A DNA stretch of 56,973 nucleotides from Helicobacter_D ganmani (lineage in GTDB: Bacteria; Campylobacterota; Campylobacteria; Campylobacterales; Helicobacteraceae). The notes beneath the pieces were generated by a model. That model was given only the letters and a program-made list of their open reading frames with translations, ran no database searches and was not told where the DNA came from. The stretch lies in NCBI RefSeq assembly GCF_965138225.1, contig NZ_CBCSAX010000015.1; one strand, written 5' to 3'. Shown here piece after piece: positions 6,910-14,773 of the stretch (position 1 is its first letter; each line of letters opens with the position of its first letter). The position numbers were made by a program, and so were the translations under genes.

Positions 6910-8967
6910 CTAAAACTTCTTTTTATTCACATCATCAAAAATTTTATTTGCAATTTTATCTACCGCATCACTAATGTTTTGAGAATAGTTTGCGATTTCT
7001 ACATTTTGTGAGTTGCTAGTTTCTAGTTGTGCCACTGCTTGATTAATCTGCTCAATTCCTAATGTTTGCTCTCTAATGGATTCACTCATATCATTAATGC
7101 CTTGCACAAGAACATTCACATTTGCTTCAATTTCGCCAAGTGATTTTCCTGTTCTTTCTGCTAGTTTTCGCACTTCATCGGCGACAACGGCGAATCCTCG
7201 TCCGTGTTCTCCTGCTCTTGCTGCTTCAATGGCTGCATTAAGAGCAAGCAAATTTGTTTGGTCTGCAATGTCTTTAATTACATTCACGATACTTTTAATA
7301 TCCTCTGCTTGTCTTGTAACCTCTGCAGTTTTGTCGCTTACATTGTGCATAGAGCTTGAAATTTCCTCCACAGCCGCAGCGGATTGCCCCAATGCAGCTG
7401 CCTGATTATGTGAGCCTTCAGTAAGGTTTCTTATTGCTTGATTCAAATCTTTTGCACTTGCTTCTAGCTCCTTGGCAAAGCCTGACGAAGTGTGCAGCAT
7501 TTCTTTAATGCTCTCACCCAAAGCATTTGTAGTGGTTTCTACACTTCCTTGTGCATTGACAACAGCGGTCGTAAAATCCAAAGCAATATAGCTTTCAAAG
7601 ACGCGTGAAATCTCATTCATATCGCTACCAATTTTATGTTGTAAGACATCTAACATTGCATTTAATACATTCTTTAATTCTATCAGTTGTGGATTGTGAG
7701 GATTCTCTACGATTCTTGCAGTGAAATCCCCTTCCTCAATGGATTTTGCAACCTCAATAGATTGCTGCACAGCTTGCTCGTCTTCTGCCAAACCTCTTTG
7801 GATTCTTTGGATATTTTGATTGATTGCGATTCGCATTGCCCCAATCTCATCTTCTGCTTTTGGTTTTGTGAGCAGAGGAGGATTTGGTGTCTCGTGGTTT
7901 AGGTATTTCAAAAAATCAAAGAGTAAAACAGAAATACCATTGACACGACTAAGCAAAGAAAATTTGATAATCACAAAAGAAGCAAGCAAAATCACAAAAA
8001 ACAAAAGAATAATTCCAGCAATTATGAGAAATTCTATCTTGTTGTTTGCCTCTGTAAAATCACTTATTAATGCCTCAATCAAAATATAAACATTCAATTG
8101 CGGATTATAATCTATATAGCCATAATATTCTTTGCTATTATTTTGGTGTTTGTAAAAAATTTCTGTCTCTGGTTTGATGTTTGTAAGATGAGCGAATTTA
8201 CTTGGATTTCCCTCGTGCCCAAATATAAATTTATCCTGTGTTTTATCAAAAATGACGATTTTTCCGTTTTTTCCAATAGGGATTCTGCTTAATTTTTGTG
8301 TAATGAGTTGATAGGAATTTGTTAAATCATAAGCAATAAATAAAATTCCCAAAATCTCTCCACTTGCACCAAGAATCGGTTTATAAACAGACATATAGTC
8401 CTTTCCACCCAAATGCACCTTGCCATAAAAAATCTTTGGGTTGCTTTTTGTCATTTCTGCATAAGCTGGGTGAGAGATTCCTAGTGTAGTATTAATCATA
8501 CGATTACCTTGTTGGTCTTTCAAAGAAGTTGTTATCCTAACAAAATCATTCCCATCTTTGACAAAAATTGTTGCCACACCTCCGGTTAAATTAGAAAAGT
8601 TATCCACTAGCTCCGTATTGCCTACAAGATTAATTCCATTATAATAGAAGCTTGGCACATTCAAATTACCATTTCTGATAGTTTCCCCGATTCTATAACT
8701 ATTACGCCCTTGTCCCCAATAAAGTGTTGCCAAATTATTTTCAAAAAGTTTCAATGTAGAATCCGTTTCACTAATAATTTGGTCGGCAATAACTTGGAAG
8801 TTACCCTCTACGATTGTGGCAGTTTGTTTGATTTGTGCCGCCATTTGCTCTTGAGAAAATTTGCTCATAGTATGCGAGATAAATAATACAAGTGGTATTG
8901 TGATAATCAACGCAATGAGCGACTGAATACAGGAAAATTTCTTCCCCACAGAAAGTTTGTCCCACAT
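6910..8967 (-). CDS. Methyl-accepting chemotaxis protein with periplasmic Cache domain
   Basis: Chemoreceptor signalling through CheW-CheA. Membrane segment 1 is at about residues 13-33. A periplasmic Cache-type sensor domain (about 35-310) carries the pattern GISHPAYAEM / FYGKVHLGGKDYMSVYKPIL / GEILGILFIAYD. Membrane segment 2 is at about 315-343. The cytoplasmic hairpin tip has DIADQTNLLALNAAIEAARAG and HGRGFAVVADEVRKLAERT. No ligand can be read, and no C-terminal CheR/CheB tether is seen. The start is taken as the ATG at 8967 (MWDKLSVG), 6 bases after AAGGA; the ATG at 8973 directly abuts the binding site. Confidence 0.94.
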   Translation of the reverse strand: MWDKLSVGKKFSCIQSLIALIITIPLVLFISHTMSKFSQEQMAAQIKQTATIVEGNFQVIADQIISETDSTLKLFENNLATLYWGQGRNSYRIGETIRNGNLNVPSFYYNGINLVGNTELVDNFSNLTGGVATIFVKDGNDFVRITTSLKDQQGNRMINTTLGISHPAYAEMTKSNPKIFYGKVHLGGKDYMSVYKPILGASGEILGILFIAYDLTNSYQLITQKLSRIPIGKNGKIVIFDKTQDKFIFGHEGNPSKFAHLTNIKPETEIFYKHQNNSKEYYGYIDYNPQLNVYILIEALISDFTEANNKIEFLIIAGIILLFFVILLASFVIIKFSLLSRVNGISVLLFDFLKYLNHETPNPPLLTKPKAEDEIGAMRIAINQNIQRIQRGLAEDEQAVQQSIEVAKSIEEGDFTARIVENPHNPQLIELKNVLNAMLDVLQHKIGSDMNEISRVFESYIALDFTTAVVNAQGSVETTTNALGESIKEMLHTSSGFAKELEASAKDLNQAIRNLTEGSHNQAAALGQSAAAVEEISSSMHNVSDKTAEVTRQAEDIKSIVNVIKDIADQTNLLALNAAIEAARAGEHGRGFAVVADEVRKLAERTGKSLGEIEANVNVLVQGINDMSESIREQTLGIEQINQAVAQLETSNSQNVEIANYSQNISDAVDKIANKIFDDVNKKKF

Positions 8968-9095
8968 CTTCATTCCTTGTGTTGCTAAATTAAAATTTAA
9001 ATTGTATCTAAAATATTTATAATAAAAATTAAAATATAATTTAAACTTTTATCCCGAATGAGAGACAAAGATTATTTGTGTGAGGAGTTCTCGTC

Positions 9096-9117
9096 GCTTT
9101 GCTTACAATAGCAAAGC
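9096..9117. repeat. Perfect hairpin
   Basis: GCTTTGCT-TACAAT-AGCAAAGC, an 8-bp stem with a 6-base loop between flgE and the chemoreceptor gene. It may be a second terminator stem or part of the CTTTGC-type intergenic repeats. Confidence 0.5.
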
Positions 9118-9127
9118 AAAAGAAAAT

Positions 9128-9147
9128 GTGTAGGCAAAAGCCTACAC
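9128..9147 (-). terminator. Terminator hairpin after flgE
   Basis: GTGTAGGC and GCCTACAC form a perfect 8-bp stem around a 4-base loop, 14 bases after the flgE stop. On the minus strand it is followed by ATTTTCTTTT, fitting a factor-independent terminator. Confidence 0.7.
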
Positions 9148-9160
9148 GAAAGATTAAGGA

Positions 9161-11413
9161 TTATTGTTTAAGCTGGAGCAAAGTGTTCAAGATTTGGTCA
9201 GAAGTCGTTACAGATTTAGAGTTTGCTTGGAATCCGCGTTGCACAACAATAAGTTGTGTTAAACCTCTACTTAAATCCGTGTTACTCATCTCTAGCTTAG
9301 AGGCTTGAATATTAGCTCGCCCGCCTGTCCCTGCTGGACCAAATGTTGGATCGCCAGAGTTTGGGGATTCTGCATAAAGATTGTTTTCTGTTCCTTGCAA
9401 GCCTTCATAGTTAGCAAAAGTTGCTACAGCCACTTGTGCTAGGGCAAAATTTCGTCCATTGTCAAAAACACCTATCATCGTTCCGGTTTGGTCAAAGTAG
9501 AAATCTTTGAGTGTTCCTGACGCATAACCATCTCCTATCATTTTCTTTGCTTCAGATTCTTTTGCAGTGCTTGTCAATCCATCATATCCACCACCTGCTC
9601 CAAAGTTTAGATTAATAGCTTGTGGGAATTTTGCGCCATTGTTTGGCTTAAACTGAATTGTAGAAGGGTTGAATCCTAGCAATTCTCCTTGCTCACCAAA
9701 GGTTACATTTCCACCTTCTAAGATATTTGGACGCTGTGCAGTTGCTCCAAGTAGCTCTGCTGGTTCTGGCACGATAACACGCCAATTCCATTGGTTTCCT
9801 TGCACCTTAGTATATTCAATCTGAAACTCGTGTTTGTTTCCAAGGCTATCAAAAATTTCCACAGTTTGCCCAAAATTTGCCATTCTAAATCCACCGGTGC
9901 TAGTTACATTTCCGCCCTCTACTAGCACTCCTGTATTCATTCCTTTCATTTGATTCTTGAAAAGCACATTAGTTGTGTTGAGTGTGTCGTTGTATGCTGA
10001 AACAAAGATATTAAGGTTATCATAAGCACCCCAATTACCACCATTTGCGATTCCATCTTGTTTGTTGTTGATTTCAAATTGTCCTGAATTATTCAAAATC
10101 ACACTGACACTATAGCTGCTTTGACCAAAGCCTGCTGCAATACCAGCTGCTGCAGCTGCAGAATCTCCACCAAAAGCCTTGATTTTATTTGCATCTTGTT
10201 GCATTACAGCACGCAAATCCTCTGTGGTGCGGAATTGTCCAGAAGCAGAATCCGCATCGGTTTGCGTTGTATAGATATATTTAAATGCAGTCGTTACGGT
10301 TTGAGAATCTGCTTGTGGTAAGAGCTTACCTTGAGCATCTGTAAATCCTCCATTTGCAAAGATTCCATTATCAAATCCACTTGCACGAATGTTTTTGTTA
10401 GAGCCATCACCATCTAGTTGGTTGAGGTTTTGTAAGATTAACATTCCATTTTGCGTGAGTGCTTCTACACCAGTTTTGTCTTTTAAATTGTTAATTGCAA
10501 CTTGTGCAGCCAAAAGATGAGAAGAACCAGAGACGCTTGCGTCATTTGTCCAAGTAATGGTTTGTCCATTGATTGTAACAGTGGTTGTAAGACTAGCAGC
10601 AAGATTGGGGTCAAGCATTATGCGGTTTGAGGTTGCAGTTTGATAGCTTACCCAAATCCCTTGCCCTTCTTGCAACATTAAGGCTTCTCCACTTGCATCA
10701 AACATTACTCCCATATCTTGCTCCACTTCAAGTTGTTTATCGTTTGAATCATAGATTCTATCTAATCCACCCGCAATATAGTTGTTTGCTGCAGAGCTAT
10801 CTAGCGGGCTTGGACAAGTGATATTTTCTGTTTTTCTACCACTTGTGAGGTTGATATTACCAGTTACATTACTTGTAGCTTTGGCGGGCACAGTCATACG
10901 AGGGTCAATCGTGATATTTTTAATAGGACCTGTGGAATCTACTCTATTGAGTTCGCCACTTCCGCACGCGCAATCTAGCTTAGAAAGGTCTCTTAACCAA
11001 CCTTGCACAATAAATCCACTTGTAGTTACAAGATTTCCTACTGCATCAAAAGAGAATGCGCCATCACGGGTATACATTTTTGTATAACCACCATTGTTGC
11101 TAACGACAAACAAACCATTTCCGCTTAAAGCTAAGTCTGCTTTCCTATCTGTGTTTTGCAAAGAACCTTGTTCAAAGACTTTTGTTGTTGTGTTAATGCT
11201 TGTTCCAAGCCCTACGGAATAATCATTTACCCCTCCATATCCTGCATAAGGAATCGTAGCAGAACGGCGAGTTTGACTAACCATTGTAGAAAAATCCGCA
11301 CGAGAATACTTAAAGCCGTTTGTATTCACATTTGCAATATTATTGGATTCCACATCAAGAGCAATTTGATGTGCTTGCATACCACTTACACCTGACCATA
11401 ATGAACGTAACAT
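9161..11413 (-). CDS. flgE: Flagellar hook protein FlgE
   Basis: Builds the extracellular hook. The N-terminus MLRSLWSGVSGMQAHQIALDV with SNNIANVNTNGFKYSRADF is the rod/hook signature, and the C-terminus (SNTDLSRGLTQLIVVQRGFQANSKSVTTSDQIL) is the matching D0 helix. At 750 residues it is the long epsilonproteobacterial type. The true start is ATG at 11413, after AAAGGATTACAA; upstream in-frame codons lie beyond the binding site and inside the promoter. A sigma-54 promoter lies at 11455-11469. Odd: a CAC motif (Cys148, Cys150) and a further Cys in the exposed domain, where hook proteins usually have few cysteines. Confidence 0.97.
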   Translation of the reverse strand: MLRSLWSGVSGMQAHQIALDVESNNIANVNTNGFKYSRADFSTMVSQTRRSATIPYAGYGGVNDYSVGLGTSINTTTKVFEQGSLQNTDRKADLALSGNGLFVVSNNGGYTKMYTRDGAFSFDAVGNLVTTSGFIVQGWLRDLSKLDCACGSGELNRVDSTGPIKNITIDPRMTVPAKATSNVTGNINLTSGRKTENITCPSPLDSSAANNYIAGGLDRIYDSNDKQLEVEQDMGVMFDASGEALMLQEGQGIWVSYQTATSNRIMLDPNLAASLTTTVTINGQTITWTNDASVSGSSHLLAAQVAINNLKDKTGVEALTQNGMLILQNLNQLDGDGSNKNIRASGFDNGIFANGGFTDAQGKLLPQADSQTVTTAFKYIYTTQTDADSASGQFRTTEDLRAVMQQDANKIKAFGGDSAAAAAGIAAGFGQSSYSVSVILNNSGQFEINNKQDGIANGGNWGAYDNLNIFVSAYNDTLNTTNVLFKNQMKGMNTGVLVEGGNVTSTGGFRMANFGQTVEIFDSLGNKHEFQIEYTKVQGNQWNWRVIVPEPAELLGATAQRPNILEGGNVTFGEQGELLGFNPSTIQFKPNNGAKFPQAINLNFGAGGGYDGLTSTAKESEAKKMIGDGYASGTLKDFYFDQTGTMIGVFDNGRNFALAQVAVATFANYEGLQGTENNLYAESPNSGDPTFGPAGTGGRANIQASKLEMSNTDLSRGLTQLIVVQRGFQANSKSVTTSDQILNTLLQLKQ

Positions 11414-11454
11414 TTGTAATCCTTTATCTAAAAAAGTATTTTGCAAAGAGTAAA

Positions 11455-11469
11455 GCAAGTATCGTTCCA
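11455..11469 (-). promoter_or_regulatory. Sigma-54 promoter of flgE
   Basis: On the minus strand TGGAACGATACTTGC gives GG-N10-GC exactly, matching the -24/-12 consensus (TGGCAC-N5-TTGC type). The GC lies about 41 bases before the flgE ATG. This fits the known RpoN/FlgR control of hook genes in Helicobacter. Confidence 0.92.
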
Positions 11470-11556
11470 CTTTTTTATTAGTAGTATTTTATTTTGCAAG
11501 ATTTTAAAAATTTCAATAAATTTATAAATACATATTGTATTTTCTAAATTTTATGT

Positions 11557-11562
11557 TATAAT
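11557..11562 (+). promoter_or_regulatory. Extended -10 box for metY-metA
   Basis: TGT followed by TATAAT (extended -10), 29 bases before the metY ATG. No SAM or T-box riboswitch is visible in the short leader. Confidence 0.65.
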
Positions 11563-11591
11563 TCCGCGAAATTTTAATAAAGGAAAACAAA

Positions 11592-12890
11592 ATGGCAAAT
11601 TTATTGCACAACAATTACACACAAGAAACACTCGCATTGCACGCAGGCTATACTTACGATACACAGCGCACTTTAAGCGTGCCAATCTATCAAAATACCG
11701 CTTATAGCTTTGAGACTTTGGAGCAAGCAGCGGCAAGATTTGGCTTACAAGAATTAGGCAATATTTACTCCCGATTGACAAATCCTACTTACAAAATACT
11801 AGGAGACCGCCTTGCTGCTGTGGAGGGTGGCGCATTTGGAGTTGCTACGGCTAGCGGAACTGCTGCCATTTTTTATGCACTTGCTAATCTCGCACAAAAT
11901 GGTGATAGTATTGTGTATTCTAATAAAATCTATGGTGGCACACAAACGCTTATCGTGCATACCCTAAAGAGATTCGGCATTCATTCTAAAGTATTTGATA
12001 TTGACGATATTGAGGGTACTTTGGAAAATGTGATTGACGAGACAACCAAGGTGATTTTCTTTGAGAGTCTCTCCAATCCACAAATTTCTATTGCAGATGT
12101 AGAAAAAATCACCAAAATCGCCCAAAAATATGGAATCGTAACGATTTGCGACAACACCGTCGCTACTGCATTTTTGCACAAGCCTTTTGATTTTGGAGTA
12201 GATGTCGCAGTTTATTCCTTAAGCAAATATGTCAATGGTCAAGGAAGCGCACTAGGCGGAGCTGTGATTGAACGCAAAGAATTAAATGATTTGCTTGTCA
12301 ATAACCCTCGCTACCCCGCTTTTAATACCCCAGATGAAAGCTATCACGGACTTGTTTATGCTACTTTAGCAAATGCGTTGCCAATCTTTGGAATCCGATT
12401 AATCACCGAATGGCTAAGAAATATTGGCGCAACACTTTCACCGCAAAATGCGTGGATTATCCTACAAGGGTTAGAAACATTAGAATTGCGAATCAAAAAG
12501 CATAGCCAAAACGCACTAGAAGTTGCGCGATTCCTCCAAACTCACCCAAAAGTCAAAAATGTATTCTATCCCGGATTAGAAAACAATCCTTACCATTCTT
12601 TGTTGCGAAAATACTTCACAGATTCTAACGCAAGCGGGCTTTTGAGCTTTGAAGTGAGTAGCTTTGAAGAGGCTAAAAAAGTCTGCAACGCATTAGAAAT
12701 CTTTGCGATTGTCGCGAATATAGGGGATTCTAAATCTCTTGTGATTCACCCTGCTTCCACAACCCATTCACAATTAAGCGAAGCCGAGTTAAAATCCGCT
12801 GGGATTACACCTTGCACGATTCGTTTAAGCATTGGTTTGGAATCCCCGCAAGACTTAATTGCGGATTTAAAACAAGCATTAGAAAAATAA
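11592..12890 (+). CDS. metY: O-acetylhomoserine sulfhydrylase (PLP enzyme)
   Basis: Member of the Cys/Met metabolism PLP family. In its long MetY-type form (432 residues) it replaces acetate on O-acetylhomoserine with sulfide, giving homocysteine. Seen: TLALHAGYTYD near the N-terminus, SVPIYQNTAYSF, NIYSRLTNPT, ATASGTAAIFYAL and the PLP lysine in SLSKYVNGQG (Lys212). The extra loop regions of the long form separate it from the roughly 380-residue MetB/MetC enzymes. RBS AAAGGAAAACAAA; it is followed after 9 bases by metA, whose product is its likely substrate. Confidence 0.92.
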   Translation: MANLLHNNYTQETLALHAGYTYDTQRTLSVPIYQNTAYSFETLEQAAARFGLQELGNIYSRLTNPTYKILGDRLAAVEGGAFGVATASGTAAIFYALANLAQNGDSIVYSNKIYGGTQTLIVHTLKRFGIHSKVFDIDDIEGTLENVIDETTKVIFFESLSNPQISIADVEKITKIAQKYGIVTICDNTVATAFLHKPFDFGVDVAVYSLSKYVNGQGSALGGAVIERKELNDLLVNNPRYPAFNTPDESYHGLVYATLANALPIFGIRLITEWLRNIGATLSPQNAWIILQGLETLELRIKKHSQNALEVARFLQTHPKVKNVFYPGLENNPYHSLLRKYFTDSNASGLLSFEVSSFEEAKKVCNALEIFAIVANIGDSKSLVIHPASTTHSQLSEAELKSAGITPCTIRLSIGLESPQDLIADLKQALEK

Positions 12891-12899
12891 GGAAATTTT

Positions 12900-13787
12900 A
12901 TGCCATTAGTCATTCCAGAGGACATTCCAGCCTTTTCACTTCTCAAACAAAATGCGTTCATTATGGGCTGCAATCACGCGAAATCTCAAGATATTCGCAC
13001 TTTGGAAGTGCTGATTTTTAACCTTATGCCTACCAAAATAGAAACAGAAAATCAGATTCTCTCGCTCCTTGCAAATTCTCCCTTGCAAGTCAATATTACC
13101 CTACTCTCTACCGCAAGCTACATTGGTAAAAATACACCAAAATCGCACCTAGAGCGATTCTATGTTAATTTTGAAACGATTAAGAATCGCAAATTTGATG
13201 GTGCGATTGTTACAGGTGCGCCGATTGAACATTTGGAATTTGAAGAGGTAAAATATTGGAAAGAATTTACACGCATAATGGATTTTTTAAAAACAAATTG
13301 CACAAGCACCCTCTATCTTTGTTGGGGAGCAATGGCAGGATTACATTATTTCCACAAAATCCAAAAAGTCCCGCTAGATTCTAAACTTTTTGGCATATTT
13401 GACCACTATTGGGTAGAAAAAGACTTGCTCTTAAATGGTTTAGATGAGATTGTCAAGATTCCACATTCGCGACATTCTGGCATCAATGAAGCACAAGTGC
13501 GCGCAAATAAGAATTTGAAAATTCTGCTTGAGGGAAAGCGTAGCGGGATTGCTGCACTTAAAGATGAAAAAGACTTTTTCATTTTAGGACACCCCGAATA
13601 CTCTAAAGAAACTTTGGATTTAGAATACAAACGCGACTTAAATCAAGGTTTAGAGATTACCCCGCCCTCCCATTATTATGATGAGGCAAACAATCCTCTA
13701 TTTATTTGGCGTTCCTCTGCGAGCGTGCTGTTTTCAAATTGGCTTAACTTTGCCGTCTATCAAGACACACCTTTTATTCTGCATTAG
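12900..13787 (+). CDS. metA: Homoserine O-acyltransferase MetA (predicted acetyl-CoA specific)
   Basis: First committed step from homoserine to methionine. It is a MetA/HTS-family protein of 295 residues with catalytic Cys141 (LYLCWGAMAGL), the GHPEYS His-x-Glu segment and the NLMPTKIETENQ signature. At the position deciding acyl-CoA choice the sequence reads TGAPIEHLEF, with Glu110 where E. coli MetA has Gly111. In characterised enzymes Glu there gives acetyl-CoA and Gly gives succinyl-CoA, so homoserine O-acetyltransferase is expected, agreeing with metY next door. The start follows AAGGAAATTTT. The 3' end overlaps the opposing gene by 14 bases. Confidence 0.93.
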   Translation: MPLVIPEDIPAFSLLKQNAFIMGCNHAKSQDIRTLEVLIFNLMPTKIETENQILSLLANSPLQVNITLLSTASYIGKNTPKSHLERFYVNFETIKNRKFDGAIVTGAPIEHLEFEEVKYWKEFTRIMDFLKTNCTSTLYLCWGAMAGLHYFHKIQKVPLDSKLFGIFDHYWVEKDLLLNGLDEIVKIPHSRHSGINEAQVRANKNLKILLEGKRSGIAALKDEKDFFILGHPEYSKETLDLEYKRDLNQGLEITPPSHYYDEANNPLFIWRSSASVLFSNWLNFAVYQDTPFILH

Positions 13788-14229
13788 GCTTCTCGTAATA
13801 CACGAGATTCCGCTTGCGTGTCTCAAAATCCTCTGAATCCTCACTCAAATAAACAATATAATGCCTATCCTCATAAAGCCCGTGAATATTTCTCATTTCT
13901 CCTTGAATATTCAAGGTATAATCTTTTGCCAAAAAAATTTCCCCCATTGCACGCCCAAAGTTTGGGATAAAAAGCAAAATCGCACAACCCAAAAGGACGA
14001 CAAACAAAAACTTGAATACTTTATCCACAAACGGAATCACAAAACCGATTCCAAAAATAGCAACAAAAAAGATAAATGCGTAAATATTAAAAACATTGAA
14101 AAAAAATGGATTAAAAAATACTTTGATTCCATAGTATTGAATATATCCACTAAAAATTGTTGCCCAAAAAACAGCAAAAAGCAAAAAAACTAGCATAAAA
14201 CTTACAAGCACAGAAGAGACAAATTTCAT
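13774..14229 (-). CDS. Small integral membrane protein, unknown
   Basis: Not recognised. 151 residues with three strongly hydrophobic segments (about 3-27, 42-68 and 71-91), then a polar tail of about 60 residues with several Glu/Asp and Tyr. It converges on metA with a 14-base overlap. It starts 4 bases after the stop of the TsaC-like gene on the same strand and is probably co-transcribed with it. No motif suggests a function. Confidence 0.75.
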   Translation of the reverse strand: MKFVSSVLVSFMLVFLLFAVFWATIFSGYIQYYGIKVFFNPFFFNVFNIYAFIFFVAIFGIGFVIPFVDKVFKFLFVVLLGCAILLFIPNFGRAMGEIFLAKDYTLNIQGEMRNIHGLYEDRHYIVYLSEDSEDFETRKRNLVYYEKPNAE

Positions 14230-14233
14230 AGAT

Positions 14234-14743
14234 TCACCTAATACATTTAAGATTAAAATTTGAGATTTTATAGATTTTAGAAGGTTGAGATTCCGCTAAA
14301 CCTCGCTTATCTAAAATCACCATATCCGCCTTTTGCAACGCAAAATCTAAATGAAACATTTGATGATGTGCATTAGCAGAGCTAGAATACAAAAAGGGGA
14401 AGAATCGCAAAAAATCTGCGTGGGAAGTCTCTTGCAATCTATGAGGCTTGATAACACGAATCGCAAGTTTTGTATTCTCGCTACCTTCTCTTAATAAGGC
14501 GTGTTTGCCACTATAAATAAAAGTATTTTTTGTGCTCCTGCGCACTCTATTTTTATATTTTTCAGGAATCCTCACAAGATTTTTAAGCTTACAAAAAGAA
14601 TCTAAGGTTAAAAGCGTATTTTGACTTTTTAAACGTCCTTTAATTGCATTGAGCTTCACAAAATCAGCACACAAAAATCCTGCTGTCGTATCGCTTTGAG
14701 CTAAAAAGATTGGTGCAACCTCACAATCTGTGAAAAAATCCAT
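14234..14743 (-). CDS. Sua5/YciO/YrdC (TsaC-like) family protein
   Basis: TsaC/Sua5 makes threonylcarbamoyl-AMP for t6A37 of tRNAs. Residues 10-40 (IFLAQSDTTAGFL ... NAIKGRLKSQ) match the family start, which in classical members reads P-T-D-T-x-Y-G-L and K-R-P. Here those are QSDTTAGF and IKGRLKSQ, so the protein is divergent, as in the short epsilonproteobacterial members I recall. At 169 residues it is below the usual 185-200. ATG at 14743 after AAGGATTATAGCC. Whether it is the working TsaC depends on whether the genome has a canonical copy. Confidence 0.65.
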   Translation of the reverse strand: MDFFTDCEVAPIFLAQSDTTAGFLCADFVKLNAIKGRLKSQNTLLTLDSFCKLKNLVRIPEKYKNRVRRSTKNTFIYSGKHALLREGSENTKLAIRVIKPHRLQETSHADFLRFFPFLYSSSANAHHQMFHLDFALQKADMVILDKRGLAESQPSKIYKISNFNLKCIR

Positions 14744-14773
14744 TGGCTATAATCCTTATTCACATTTTACTCA

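Noticed and set aside
11563..11591. SAM riboswitch or T-box upstream of metY
   Set aside because: There are only about 30 bases between the -10 box and the start codon, too short for either.
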